Position numbers and translations under genes: made by a program
Notes under the pieces: model-generated
Told to the model about the DNA's origin: nothing
Databases searched by the model: none
The model's input: the letters and a program-made list of their open reading frames with translations, nothing else
Shown here: positions 35,986 through 45,251 of the stretch, piece by piece
How positions within the stretch are numbered: position 1 is the stretch's first letter
Layout of the letters: each line of letters begins with the position of its first letter
Assembly (NCBI GenBank): GCA_040981125.1
Contig: JANRMQ010000014.1
Coordinates: 25,419 to 89,418 of the forward strand
Length of the DNA: 64,000 nucleotides
Direction of reading: 5' to 3'
DNA from: DASSBQ01 sp040981125
GTDB lineage: Bacteria > Nitrospirota > Nitrospiria > Nitrospirales > Nitrospiraceae

Positions 35986-36384
35986 TTACTCTGCTGATGT
36001 TGATGAACAAGATTTCTTAAGAAATGCCGTGATGTCCTCGCGTTTCTCTCGTCTGACCTGTTCTTCCTCATGCTGTCCCTGCTCCTGTAATGCAACGATC
36101 TCGAAGTCCAGGCGGGAGATATTCGTACGAGCCTCCGCGCACCGCCGTTCCATGCGAGCCTGAAGGTATTGATTCAGAATCTGATGCTGCTTGGCATGGG
36201 CCTGTTCTCGAACCGTTCGCACTCCCGCCGTCATATCTAACTCCTTGGTCACCTCCACAACTTCAGCTGGAATGGCCTCACCCTCAAATAATCGATCTAT
36301 TTCCTCAAGGCTATGGGCAGCCGCGTCGGTCTGGACCAGCAGGAATGCCATACATGAGAGGACGACAATGACCGAATACTGCAT
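35986..36384 (-). CDS. Exported coiled-coil protein
   Basis: 132 residues from ATG 36384. A signal peptide (MQYSVIVVLSCMAFLLVQ) precedes a helical domain with long heptad runs (AKQHQILNQYLQARMERR; RLDFEIVALQEQGQHEEEQV). The longer frame to 36810 has no supporting features. Location is the periplasm; no family recognised. Confidence 0.5.
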   Translation of the reverse strand: MQYSVIVVLSCMAFLLVQTDAAAHSLEEIDRLFEGEAIPAEVVEVTKELDMTAGVRTVREQAHAKQHQILNQYLQARMERRCAEARTNISRLDFEIVALQEQGQHEEEQVRREKREDITAFLKKSCSSTSAE

Positions 36385-36640
36385 GACCTTCCGGTGCCCC
36401 GGGTCACGATATAACGTATGGACGTAGAAAGTGTCTCTCGTCCGAATTGACGGCAAGAAGGAATCGGCCCATGAAGAAGAGAACTGTGTACAGAGCGCCC
36501 GCACCGCACTTTTCCAATTCGTAGACCTATCATCAATGGCAGTGTACCGGCGAAGTGCGATTGGTGTACGAGCAGGTGCTCTGCTATGATAGCAGCCGGG
36601 AATGCACGAATCGTGATGCCTGTTCCTATCGTAACTGCGC

Positions 36641-36844
36641 TTAGACAATTGCACGACCGCCGATGAATTCGGGCTTGTCGCGCTTCCGAACGACTCGCTG
36701 ACCACACTGCCGGCAGATCCACAAGTCTGGAATACATTGCCCATCCACTCGCGCCACTTCAAATTGGTGTTCGCACATGACGTGTGGGGCACCGGAGTCC
36801 CCCCGAACAAATCTCGTGCGACTCGTTGGTTGATTCTGTGGCAT
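36641..36844 (-). CDS. Small zinc-ribbon hypothetical protein (67 aa)
   Basis: The protein has CEHQFEVAR and WICRQCGQRVV, a C...CxxC zinc ribbon-like arrangement. It lies alone in a gene-poor stretch. ATG 36844 is the first start. Function is unknown. Confidence 0.45.
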   Translation of the reverse strand: MPQNQPTSRTRFVRGDSGAPHVMCEHQFEVARVDGQCIPDLWICRQCGQRVVRKRDKPEFIGGRAIV

Positions 36845-37085
36845 GATGCACCTCTTTAAGCTGTCTCTGATTCACTCTGATAAGAGTTCTACATCCAGCT
36901 CCTCTCTTTAACAAGCCAGGGAAACTCCTTGTAATAGAGCCCATGTTCCCTAGCTATTACAACCCAGATGTAGATCCGTGATTCCGTCTTTGCCGCTGAG
37001 CATCAATAAAAGGAGCGGCCGTCGGAGTTTCAGCGCCGAAACTTAGGCTTCCGCGGTGAGTAATTGGCGCGAGGATAAGGGGGGA

Positions 37086-37400
37086 TTAGCAAGCTTGTTT
37101 CGCAAGCACTTGATTCGCAAAATAATACTGGCAGAAACGCGACAGATCCTCGCTGGTCGTCAAATCAACACTCCCGTTCCTTTGCCGGCCGACCAAGACC
37201 CATTCGCTGACGTGCCTCGCCAACTCATCCGCAGTCAGGCCCTCTCTTTGAAACATATGGATGGCCGCCGTGGACAACGTGACGCAGACGGTGGTCTTCG
37301 CCTCATTATCTACGAAGACATATTCATTCCCGCCACGGAACACGAGAAGTATGTGAGTGAAACTGCCCGCCCGCATGCTGATCCTCCACTGATCCGCCAT
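37086..37400 (-). CDS. Hypothetical protein (104 aa)
   Basis: From ATG 37400 (MADQWRISMRAGSF) the frame gives a soluble protein with beta strands then helices (GLTADELARHVSEWV). The in-frame start at 37544 is less likely. The ribosome-binding site is weak. No family is recognised and the gene may not be real. Confidence 0.4.
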   Translation of the reverse strand: MADQWRISMRAGSFTHILLVFRGGNEYVFVDNEAKTTVCVTLSTAAIHMFQREGLTADELARHVSEWVLVGRQRNGSVDLTTSEDLSRFCQYYFANQVLAKQAC

Positions 37401-38011
37401 GACGCAAGATACATTCGGCTGCCTGCCCGATCGTTGCCATGACTGTTGTGGTGAGTCGAGAAGTAATCGGCGATAAGGTTGTTTACCCGATGGATACATA
37501 TAACCGTGTTGAAGCAAACACCGTGCCGTCATGGGCATAATCATCTATGTATTTGAAAAGAGCGGGTGCCGGGGATAAACCAATGATCAACGGCCTATAC
37601 GGTTTGGCTCGAATCGCGTATCCAAAACTCCATAGATGTATCTTTTTGGGCAGATGGTATTACGGCGATTTCCTAGGCCCGCATTATTCATGAGCGTTTC
37701 TACTGCAATGCCGCTTCCCTACGACGACGAGCCTGCACACACGGAGTCGGTCTCACGCTAGCCTCAGCAGGACCGATTCTTATTACTTATTGTTACGGGA
37801 TAGATTCCCCTGGCGGTCGCCGGAATAGCTGCCGGCGCGCATCGACAAATGGCTGCACACAAGGAACAATCGAGCCATACGCCGATGCCGAGTATCCGGC
37901 TTGACGCGCATAGTCTCGATGATAAGCTTCGACTGGAATCACATAGGCATCACCGGTATCTCACCGGAGTGACGAGGGCTACATCGTGACGAGATCGGAA
38001 GGGTGAAACAC
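37401..38011. other. Gap, possible non-coding DNA
   Basis: About 600 bases with no supported gene or RNA. This stretch looks AT-richer than the core genes, like its flanks, and may be eroded DNA. Confidence 0.4.
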
Positions 38012-38272
38012 ATGCATGCAAGGCGCAAGCGTGAGCCGACCAGCCAACCAATCGGTCGTCGTTTGCCAAAGAAGTCGTTGGTCCTTCTCAAGCCGGATTG
38101 GTCCACTGCGTGGCGGCAAGTGGCAAGGGTGACCTACGGCATTTCAGGAGAAGACCCGCGCTTCGGTCAGGTCATGAAAATGCTGAATGCGTGTGACGAG
38201 GCGTACGTGGCGAACGACTGGGCCACATTTCAGAGGAACGCAAAGCTGATCGTCCGGCTCGTAGCCAAATAA
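38012..38272 (+). CDS. Small basic hypothetical protein (86 aa)
   Basis: The protein begins MHARRKREPTSQPIGRR and continues with a short globular segment containing WRQVARVTYGIS and RFGQVMKMLNACDEAYVAND. ATG 38012 has GGAAGGG about 10 bases upstream; an in-frame GTG at 38003 is also possible. No family is recognised. Confidence 0.45.
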   Translation: MHARRKREPTSQPIGRRLPKKSLVLLKPDWSTAWRQVARVTYGISGEDPRFGQVMKMLNACDEAYVANDWATFQRNAKLIVRLVAK

Positions 38273-38335
38273 CGGATTGCGGGCCGCTTGTCTGCTTCAG
38301 CAGAACAAGACTCATGAACCTCCCACGGGATATGC

Positions 38336-39235
38336 CTACCGAACTACGGTCACGTGCACATTGCCGGGTGTTGAAGGCCGACCATCCTTAGGAGGAGGAG
38401 CAGGAGCAGGGCGGGAGGTGGCGTCGCAGGGCAACGGGCAATTAGGCGCACTGATGTGGAGCTGATCGATATACTGATGAACGTCCACGGTCCGTCCTAA
38501 TGCATTGCTGTGTCCGTCCCAGGTCTGAGCCCACACCCATTCATTCACGACCTTTGTGCCATAATTGAGATTGGTATAGTTGCCGGCCAATTGTCCATCC
38601 ACCCACCAACGTACGATCCCGTTTCGACAGGTCGGACAATTGCTCGCGCGCACATAGGCTTCGATGCGGTGCCAGCGCCCAAAATAGATATTTCCGCTTC
38701 CGACATTGGGATAGCAGACCAAACCCATATCGGAACTACAGGCGTGGCTATTGTCCACGGAACCCGTATTGTGACTCCATATGAGTTGCATGGGATTCCC
38801 GTAGCCGTGCACCGCCCAGTTGCCGTTCGTTCGGCTGCCGCCTTGCAGATCGTTGTCGGCGCGGAGAAAAAATATCTTGTTGGTTCCGACGCTGTTCTGT
38901 TGCCACTCCTTATTGACCTTGAACCAAAACCCGGCATACATCTCCTGCAGCGGCGCTCGCTTCATATAGACCAGCACAATCCCGCCGTGCGTGTTTGGAT
39001 AAATGAGGCTGGCACGACCCACCTTCGTCGGCGAACCGGGCGCGCTCTCATCATCGACGATGTCCCCTGATTTATACACGTTCAACAACTGGCCGCCGCA
39101 GTCGAGCGTGTCGAATGGACAATCCAGCAGAACTGTGGAACCGGGCGGCTCATTCGGCCAGTCCGCCGACGCACGAACATTCCCGGACCATACCGTCATG
39201 ATCAACAGGAGGATCAACGCACACGAGTGCCGCAT
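38336..39235 (-). CDS. Secreted concanavalin-like (LamG/lyase-type) protein
   Basis: 299 residues. A signal peptide (MRHSCALILLLIMTVWSGN, cleavage near RASA) is followed by a jelly-roll-type domain with GFWFKVNKEW, WRIEAYV-like strands (GRWHRIEAYVRAS) and RWWVDGQLAGNYTNLN, typical of concanavalin-like lectins. It ends in a Pro-rich tail. It may bind or cleave polysaccharides, but catalytic residues are not evident. AGGA supports ATG 39235. Confidence 0.65.
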   Translation of the reverse strand: MRHSCALILLLIMTVWSGNVRASADWPNEPPGSTVLLDCPFDTLDCGGQLLNVYKSGDIVDDESAPGSPTKVGRASLIYPNTHGGIVLVYMKRAPLQEMYAGFWFKVNKEWQQNSVGTNKIFFLRADNDLQGGSRTNGNWAVHGYGNPMQLIWSHNTGSVDNSHACSSDMGLVCYPNVGSGNIYFGRWHRIEAYVRASNCPTCRNGIVRWWVDGQLAGNYTNLNYGTKVVNEWVWAQTWDGHSNALGRTVDVHQYIDQLHISAPNCPLPCDATSRPAPAPPPKDGRPSTPGNVHVTVVR

Positions 39236-39597
39236 AGGAATCCTCGCATCAAGTGGTGAATCAAACAGCATCGAGTCAGACCGTAGCGATTGACGAGTAG
39301 CCCATTATAATCCCGGTGCTTTCGTTCTTGGCGACTTTATTTGAACGGCGCGGAAGACTGCAATCCTGAGTGCGCCACATGCAATGATCCCGGCCGCCTC
39401 CATACGGCGATAGATCCCTATAGCCGAACCGAGGTGCTGAATAAAGGATCAGCGCGAGCGATCTATCCAATCGTCGCATTTGCATCTTTGCTAGACAGAC
39501 CGTATCCCGACAGGTAAGCTTCTCTTGCGTGTATGGATCGAGACCATTACAGGGTCCGTTCAACACCGTGGTCATGGTCGTGACGAAGGGATATTCT
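39236..39597. other. Divergent intergenic region
   Basis: About 360 bases between the lectin-like gene and the response regulator. It should hold both promoters. A minus-strand frame covers much of it (39276-39710) but runs antisense through the regulator and has no ribosome-binding site, so I do not call it. Confidence 0.4.
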
Positions 39598-39972
39598 ATG
39601 GCTACTATTCTGGTTATCGACGACGAAACTTCAATCCGCACTCTTCTTCGAGGTGTCCTTGAACAGGCGGGCCATCGCGTCGTGGAAGCGCATGACGGTC
39701 GAGAAGCCATGACGCAATATCAAACACATCGGCCCGATCTGGTCATCATGGATCTGTTGATGCCGGAGGTCGACGGCCTCGAAGCCACGCTGCAACTCAG
39801 TCGCGAATATGTCGATACGAAAATTATCGCAATGACCGGCGCCCAAGGGGATCGCAATTTTTTGGATGTCGCGCAGTTATTCGGCGCCTGCCGAACGTTC
39901 GAGAAGCCGTTCGACCTCCAGCACATGCTTCAAGCGGTGCACGAAGAGCTGGCGACCACCGGTTCCCGTTGA
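39598..39972 (+). CDS. Single-domain response regulator
   Basis: 124 residues, receiver domain only. It has the acidic pair in ILVIDDE, the phospho-acceptor Asp in DLVIMDLLMPEVDG, the switch Thr in IAMTGA and the Lys in FEKPF. No output domain is present, so it must act through a protein partner, like CheY or Spo0F. GAAGGG precedes ATG 39598. No histidine kinase is in the window. Confidence 0.85.
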   Translation: MATILVIDDETSIRTLLRGVLEQAGHRVVEAHDGREAMTQYQTHRPDLVIMDLLMPEVDGLEATLQLSREYVDTKIIAMTGAQGDRNFLDVAQLFGACRTFEKPFDLQHMLQAVHEELATTGSR

Positions 39973-40194
39973 GTCCTTCCCTCGTATCAATTCGATGCCG
40001 ATATCCGCTCTCCAACCGGCATGTCCTTCATGCTGACCCGGCCGCGTCATTGTACGGTCGGACAGGCGATGCTTGCCCGAGATAAATTATTGATGCGCGA
40101 CAGATAGTCCTGGAAAGGGTTGGACAGGTTCTGCGACAATTACCGTTTGTTCACGGAGAGCAGGGACCGGGGCTGCATTCTCATCGAGACGCTG

Positions 40195-40644
40195 ATGTCA
40201 TCCAAATGGTCTGTCATGTGGGTATCGTGGACTCTGGTCATCCTCATGGCCGGGCTGCTTCCGCTCGGCAATTTCGTCGGACACTCCCATTGGGAATACA
40301 TCAGATGGGTGCCCACCGTTGAACAGTTGATGTCCCCTCTTACGCTCCTGGATCTGACCCTTGACGCCATCGCCAATATTCTGTTGTTCGTGCCGTTCGG
40401 CTTTTTTTACGCCGGTCGCGCTCAACCAAAAGGCGTCTCACCTCTCCTCCTGATCCTCCTCGCCTTCGCGTTATCCTGCGGCATTGAGCTGTATCAAGTG
40501 TACTGCCACAATCGAAGCACTTCGCTCCTTGACGTGATCGACAATGTCGCAGGAGCCTATGTGGGCCTCCGACTCGGCCGGCGATTCTTTGAAAAGCCTC
40601 TGTCGGTGGAAGCACGCCATATTGCCACTATTCCCAGCCCATAG
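40195..40644 (+). CDS. VanZ-family membrane protein
   Basis: 149 residues with four predicted helices, including MWVSWTLVILMAGLLPLGN and DAIANILLFVPFGFFYAG. The C-terminus SLLDVIDNVAGAYVG is the VanZ signature. VanZ proteins are tied to glycopeptide resistance in some bacteria, but most have unknown roles. An upstream in-frame start at 40120 is less likely. Its end overlaps the convergent lipoprotein gene by 17 bases. Confidence 0.75.
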   Translation: MSSKWSVMWVSWTLVILMAGLLPLGNFVGHSHWEYIRWVPTVEQLMSPLTLLDLTLDAIANILLFVPFGFFYAGRAQPKGVSPLLLILLAFALSCGIELYQVYCHNRSTSLLDVIDNVAGAYVGLRLGRRFFEKPLSVEARHIATIPSP

Positions 40645-41077
40645 GTTCGTAGCCCCGCTCCCGCAGGCATCGCTCGACCACACGGGTATAGGCGCCGCTG
40701 GGTCGTGACTTCCTGAAGAGCCCTCGCAAGAATCCGGCGGTACCGCCACTGGCTGCGCCGACCTTCGCCCCGCGTGCTGGGTTTCCAACCACCGCTCCTC
40801 CGACCGCGCCGGCCGCCGCCCCGATCGCTCCACCGGCCACGGTACTCGTTCCAACTTGAGCGGTTTTCCCTTGGGTTGGCGACGCGCCGGCCGATTCCGC
40901 CAACGCCCGGCATGCTTGGATATCCGACTCCACCACCTCGGGACCGGCTTGCTGATAATGGTGATTCGGATAAAGAATGGGCTTTGACGCACTACAGCCG
41001 CTCACCATCATCCCCATGGCCAGAAGGAGCACGACCAGCCGCAGGCCTGGCCCGTTTACACTGTAATGGGATGCCAC
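40628..41077 (-). CDS. Glycine-zipper lipoprotein
   Basis: 149 residues from GTG 41077, with GGAG 5 bases upstream. A lipobox (MVSGCSAS) and a glycine zipper GGAIGAAAGAVGGAVVGNPA suggest an outer-membrane lipoprotein of the type that inserts into or bridges membranes. The frame also opens at 41110 without a good site. A 19-bp tandem repeat lies directly upstream. Confidence 0.7.
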   Translation of the reverse strand: MASHYSVNGPGLRLVVLLLAMGMMVSGCSASKPILYPNHHYQQAGPEVVESDIQACRALAESAGASPTQGKTAQVGTSTVAGGAIGAAAGAVGGAVVGNPARGAKVGAASGGTAGFLRGLFRKSRPSGAYTRVVERCLRERGYEPMGWE

Positions 41078-41089
41078 TGGTTCTCCATC

Positions 41090-41145
41090 AAAGACCAGCC
41101 TAGATTCCAAAGACCAGCCTAGATTCCAAAGACCAGCCTAGATTC
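41090..41145. repeat. Three tandem copies of a 19-bp unit
   Basis: The unit AAAGACCAGCCTAGATTCC occurs at 41090-41108, 41109-41127 and 41128-41145 (last one short by a base). It sits between two minus-strand genes. The third copy supplies the TAG stop of the gene at 41138. Confidence 0.85.
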
Positions 41146-41992
41146 GGCCGCCAAGTTCCTTTCTCCGGAGCCCGCGCATCATCGCGACATCGCTATAGCC
41201 GACTTCACTGAGCGCATCCATGAGGTGCAGCCCTTTGGTCGAGACCAATTCCTTGGCTTTCGCATATTGCTTGCTGTTGAATCTGGCCACCGCCGGCTGT
41301 CCGTTGACGATCTGGCAGGCCAGCACGTCCCCTTCAATCTCCAACGTCCCGCCTTCTTCAATGAGGGTTTTGGCCTTGGCGATCGGAATGCCATGCAAGG
41401 CGGCAAACTCAGGCAACCCGCCCGTTTCTACCAGGCGCCCATCCGGCATGATGCACAGCCGCTTGAAGTGTGGAGACCAATCCTTTCGAAAATCGATATA
41501 TTTAATGTCGCCGCCTTTTGCCACCGCGCGATCCAGCGTGCGATAGTCGAGGCCGAGATTCTTCTGCTCGAGCTTGCGCTGCAATTCTTCCGGGAGCGTC
41601 CGCTTGAATACGTCAAAGACGGCGTCTTCCAACGAACGGGACTGCGCGCGCGCCAATTGTTCGGCTTCGGCGAATTGCATGAGATCCAACACCCACGTTT
41701 GCTTCGGCGCGCCGCCGGCCGCATCGATCCGGCAGGCAAAGAGTCCTCGCGTGACGATTCCACCGACTTGCGGATAGACGTAGACACCGCCGTCGTTCAG
41801 CAACCCGGTCATTACATCCAATGGAATGTCATAGCTTTCAGAAAGAATCCTGGCGTGAGCCGGCCCATTCTCCTGAAGCGTCATGGCGCAGACGGTCACG
41901 TTCCCGGGCGCGTCAAATTCCGAGTAATCTTCGATAATGTTGTACAGAGCCGGGGGCTTCGCCGCGGCTGTCTTTTTCTTAATTTTGAACAT
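41138..41992 (-). CDS. Conserved hypothetical protein (284 aa)
   Basis: A soluble protein starting MFKIKKKTAAAKPPALYNII, with no membrane segment. There are two mixed alpha/beta parts; the second has MPDGRLVETGGLPEFAALHG and GDVLACQIVNGQPAVARF. I recognise no family. The last residues GGRI are followed by a stop inside the tandem repeat, so the native end may have been altered. Confidence 0.55.
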   Translation of the reverse strand: MFKIKKKTAAAKPPALYNIIEDYSEFDAPGNVTVCAMTLQENGPAHARILSESYDIPLDVMTGLLNDGGVYVYPQVGGIVTRGLFACRIDAAGGAPKQTWVLDLMQFAEAEQLARAQSRSLEDAVFDVFKRTLPEELQRKLEQKNLGLDYRTLDRAVAKGGDIKYIDFRKDWSPHFKRLCIMPDGRLVETGGLPEFAALHGIPIAKAKTLIEEGGTLEIEGDVLACQIVNGQPAVARFNSKQYAKAKELVSTKGLHLMDALSEVGYSDVAMMRGLRRKELGGRI

Positions 41993-42069
41993 AGTCTATT
42001 TTGGAATAATAAGGATAAGGCCCGAGTTAAGACTGATACGTCTAAGTTAGGAATGTGCCTCGCCGTGTC

Positions 42070-43860
42070 TCACGAACGGGCCGTGATATGGTGATAGGGT
42101 GACAAGGTTTGCAGCCTGATATCGTCCACCGCTCCGCCGATCGTGAAATGGTACAAGGACTGCAAAGTCAGCCCCTTGATATTGACGATCTCGTGGACCG
42201 GATCATCGAAGAAACATCCGATTCCGGTTCCTCGCACACCGGCCGCCTCGGCTTCGAGATAGAGAACTTGCCCGACCAATCCGGCTTCCCAGAATAGGCG
42301 TGGATACCACCATGCGCCTCTCCCGCGCAAGAGTCCTTCGCATTCGGCCAGCATACCCAGTGAAAACGCACTGTCACCGGCAATGTCCTGATGGCAGCTC
42401 ACCTGGGCCGCGAGTTTCCTGGCGTCTCCCTGGAGTAACCAGTACAGCGGCAAATCGGGTGGACAATCAGGCGTGAGGGTCCATTCCAATTCCGGGTTCA
42501 TCGCTTGTTGCAAGAGTGTAACCTTCCGCGGATCACGAGCCAGCACATAGAGACCCGGCATCAGGCCCTCGACTCGATGCACGAATAATAGGAGATGAAT
42601 CGCCGGATCCCAGGGAAGCGCATCCCAAGGCATTGGACGCTCAAGATAGGAATACTCGGCCGAGGGCATGACGCGGAGCATTATCCGAAAGAACGTAGCC
42701 GCCGTAATGGATGTCTTCCCGTCAAACGCCACGGCGCTTCGCCGCTGGCGGATGATGACGCCGGCAGATAGATCCGTGCCGTTCGCGAAACGCGATGTGT
42801 CGCTCTCGGATAACCGCCCGGCCTGTTCGTCACGAGACCCTACGACCGAATGATGTTCGATCGTATTCTTCCAGCTCGCCGACGCGGCATCGTCGATAAT
42901 CTCCCAGGGCACAGAGCTTTCCCGGCTCAGACGGTTCGCACGACCATACCATGCCGCCTCTGAAACATCCTTCACCAAGACAGGATCAATCCATAATGGA
43001 ATGGAACGCGTTGTCACATCACGGCTCGCGGCGTCCATCCTCTTCCTCACGCCTTCGTCGGGCCAGACCAATGCCACGCAATCGGGATGTTCCGGTTCCG
43101 CGTTCGCAAAGTCCTCTCGACGATCGACACCCAATAGTGCCGCGACCGTCCGTTGATCCGTCCCGTCCAGCAGGATCAGATTCCACCCCAGTGTGGCGGC
43201 GGCGATCCTCGCGCTTCCGATCGCATGGCCGACATCATGGTTGCAGTACCGGAAAGCCCGTTCTCCATACTTCCATGATTCGCGCCAATGAACCGACGTC
43301 AAACCGAACAGAAAGGACGAAGAAGGAAACGAATGGAACAGACCGGCCGCCTGCTCCACTGAAAACTCCGCCCGGCGTTCCAGTCCATGTTCCTTGGGCG
43401 CATAGTGATAGAGCCCGGCGGGCAACTCGAACCGGTCCAACGTCGGAAGGATGAGATAGCCTTCGGTCGGATGCAGGTTCCCCGACGACGGATTGTTGCG
43501 CAACGCCCATTCCGTATCCCCGGCCCGCTTCCAAGCCGACAACGCCAATGCCAACTCAAGAAAGCGCGACAAGGCCGCAATGGTTACCGGCCGGCCTGAT
43601 ACCGCTCCTCTGCGATAGATCGCATCATACGAGGGGGACCGTGGCTCATCCTCCGGATTGAGTAAGGGCAGCGGGGTCAGCGGCGCTCCTTCAAATCTCC
43701 GAAAAGGGTCGGGCTGATTGGCCCAGTCCAGAAACCCCAGCGAGCGCGCATAGCGGTTGAAATGATGTTTGGTTCGGACATGATAGCGCAGGACACGATC
43801 GACCGGATCGGACGAGGCTGCTTCAGTCGGCATGGGGGAAAACGGCTGGTGAGTGCTCAT
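42070..43860 (-). CDS. SagB-type dehydrogenase, double nitroreductase domain
   Basis: 596 residues with two nitroreductase-fold halves. The first starts HVRTKHHFNRYARSLG, with SSGNLHPTEGYLI and GLYHYAPKEHGLE; the second has QRRSAVAFDGKTSITAATFF and GLYVLARDPRKVT. SagB flavoproteins oxidise azolines in peptide natural products, but double-domain relatives occur without such clusters. No YcaO, precursor peptide or transporter is adjacent, so the substrate is unknown. FMN is the expected cofactor. Confidence 0.75.
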   Translation of the reverse strand: MSTHQPFSPMPTEAASSDPVDRVLRYHVRTKHHFNRYARSLGFLDWANQPDPFRRFEGAPLTPLPLLNPEDEPRSPSYDAIYRRGAVSGRPVTIAALSRFLELALALSAWKRAGDTEWALRNNPSSGNLHPTEGYLILPTLDRFELPAGLYHYAPKEHGLERRAEFSVEQAAGLFHSFPSSSFLFGLTSVHWRESWKYGERAFRYCNHDVGHAIGSARIAAATLGWNLILLDGTDQRTVAALLGVDRREDFANAEPEHPDCVALVWPDEGVRKRMDAASRDVTTRSIPLWIDPVLVKDVSEAAWYGRANRLSRESSVPWEIIDDAASASWKNTIEHHSVVGSRDEQAGRLSESDTSRFANGTDLSAGVIIRQRRSAVAFDGKTSITAATFFRIMLRVMPSAEYSYLERPMPWDALPWDPAIHLLLFVHRVEGLMPGLYVLARDPRKVTLLQQAMNPELEWTLTPDCPPDLPLYWLLQGDARKLAAQVSCHQDIAGDSAFSLGMLAECEGLLRGRGAWWYPRLFWEAGLVGQVLYLEAEAAGVRGTGIGCFFDDPVHEIVNIKGLTLQSLYHFTIGGAVDDIRLQTLSPYHHITARS

Positions 43861-43999
43861 TCCCGCAGTCTAGCGAGGGTAAAGAAGAAAAGTAAATGCG
43901 GCTCTATTGACCCGCTTTCCTGTGCCCGCGTATGGTTGAACACATGGCCCGGCCTACTGATCTGACACCGGGACACTTTCACCGCGTAGAGGAAATCTC

Positions 44000-44437
44000 A
44001 TGGCCGATATGCATTTCGATCCAGCACTTGCCGCACAGGAGGCGTTCAGTTTGGCCGGAGCGGGGAATGAACTCGGCGCCGACTGGGACGAAGCGGTTGA
44101 GCTGGAAGATACTTTTTCATCCAATGCCGGCGCGACGGCGAGAGATGCCTATGAGCGATTGCTCGCGCTCGGGGCGCGTTACCCACAGGCCTCCGCCTTC
44201 CAGGCTTTCTGCATCTACATCACCTGGCAACAGGTTACGGAAGAAACGATCTCGCGCCATTTCCGGACCGGCGTGAAACTTTGCGAAACCTTCCTAGCCT
44301 CAAGGGACGGAAAACCTGTTCAAGAGCTCGAGCGGATCACCGAGCTTTACGGATCATTCCGTGATGGATTGGGATTGGACGAGGAGGATGACACGCAACA
44401 GGAGTTTCGTCGCGATACCGTGAAAGGAGGAGACTGA
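44000..44437 (+). CDS. Conserved hypothetical protein (145 aa)
   Basis: An acidic helical protein (AATARDAYERLLALGARYPQ-like repeat pattern) with no signal. AGAGGAAATC supports ATG 44000. It resembles TPR-like helical packing but has no firm repeat. Function is unknown. Confidence 0.5.
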   Translation: MADMHFDPALAAQEAFSLAGAGNELGADWDEAVELEDTFSSNAGATARDAYERLLALGARYPQASAFQAFCIYITWQQVTEETISRHFRTGVKLCETFLASRDGKPVQELERITELYGSFRDGLGLDEEDDTQQEFRRDTVKGGD

Positions 44438-44454
44438 TCCAATCTCTTCCGCTG

Positions 44455-45180
44455 TCAAAGCCCGATCGCCAGACGAATCGGGCCGGCCGATTCCTGAATG
44501 CCGAACCGAATCTCCGGGCCTGCGACTTCAGGATCGGCATAGGTGCCGAACAGACGATCCCAGAAGGTGAAGACGACGCCGAAGTTTCGCATATAGAACC
44601 GCGGATCGTCGCCGTGATGAACATGATGATAACGCGGGGTGACGAATATCCATTCGAGCCGGCGAGACCGCCATGTGACATTCATGTGCATCCAATTATT
44701 GGTGACGATCAAATAGACCGAATACAAGATAAAGAACAGCGGGGGGACCGGCTTCAGGAGAGGCAACCAGATCACGAACGGGATCGCGGCCATGATCACC
44801 TGCGGCAAACTGGCCCGGATCCCGGCAAGCCAATACATGTAGGTCGGCGAATGATGCCACTGATGAATCCGCCAGAGCCAGGCTGTATGCCATAAACGAT
44901 GCAGCCAATAGGCGCTGCAGTCGATCACCAAAACAAAGAACACCACCTTGACCGCGAACGGCAATGATTGAAACCGCCATGGCACATAGTTCGGGATTGC
45001 GATGCGATCGGTGACGAAGACGGTGGCCAGAAAAAAAAGGTTGTAGGTGCCCAGGGCGAGCAAATCTTTGATGAAGACGAGCCGGTACTGAACCGGCCTC
45101 GCAGGATATCGCCATTCAGCGAGAAAAAACGCGGCGCCGATGCTCCAGTATATGAGAAATGGTGTGTAATCAAAATCCAT
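44455..45180 (-). CDS. Fatty-acid hydroxylase/sterol desaturase family protein
   Basis: 241 residues with four or five membrane helices and the di-iron histidine motifs HRLWH, HQWHH and HHVHHG. Members hydroxylate or desaturate sterols, fatty acids or carotenoids at a membrane-bound di-iron centre using O2. The substrate is unknown. It converges with the gene at 44000 (17-base gap). Confidence 0.85.
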   Translation of the reverse strand: MDFDYTPFLIYWSIGAAFFLAEWRYPARPVQYRLVFIKDLLALGTYNLFFLATVFVTDRIAIPNYVPWRFQSLPFAVKVVFFVLVIDCSAYWLHRLWHTAWLWRIHQWHHSPTYMYWLAGIRASLPQVIMAAIPFVIWLPLLKPVPPLFFILYSVYLIVTNNWMHMNVTWRSRRLEWIFVTPRYHHVHHGDDPRFYMRNFGVVFTFWDRLFGTYADPEVAGPEIRFGIQESAGPIRLAIGL

Positions 45181-45251
45181 ACGGCCACCGCCTCATGTTC
45201 GACAGCCTACCATAAGCCGCGTAACAGGCCAGCCGATTGTGAGTTACGACG

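Noticed and set aside
39276..39710. Minus-strand frame of 144 codons near the response regulator
   Set aside because: It runs antisense through the receiver domain, which has all conserved residues, and has no ribosome-binding site.
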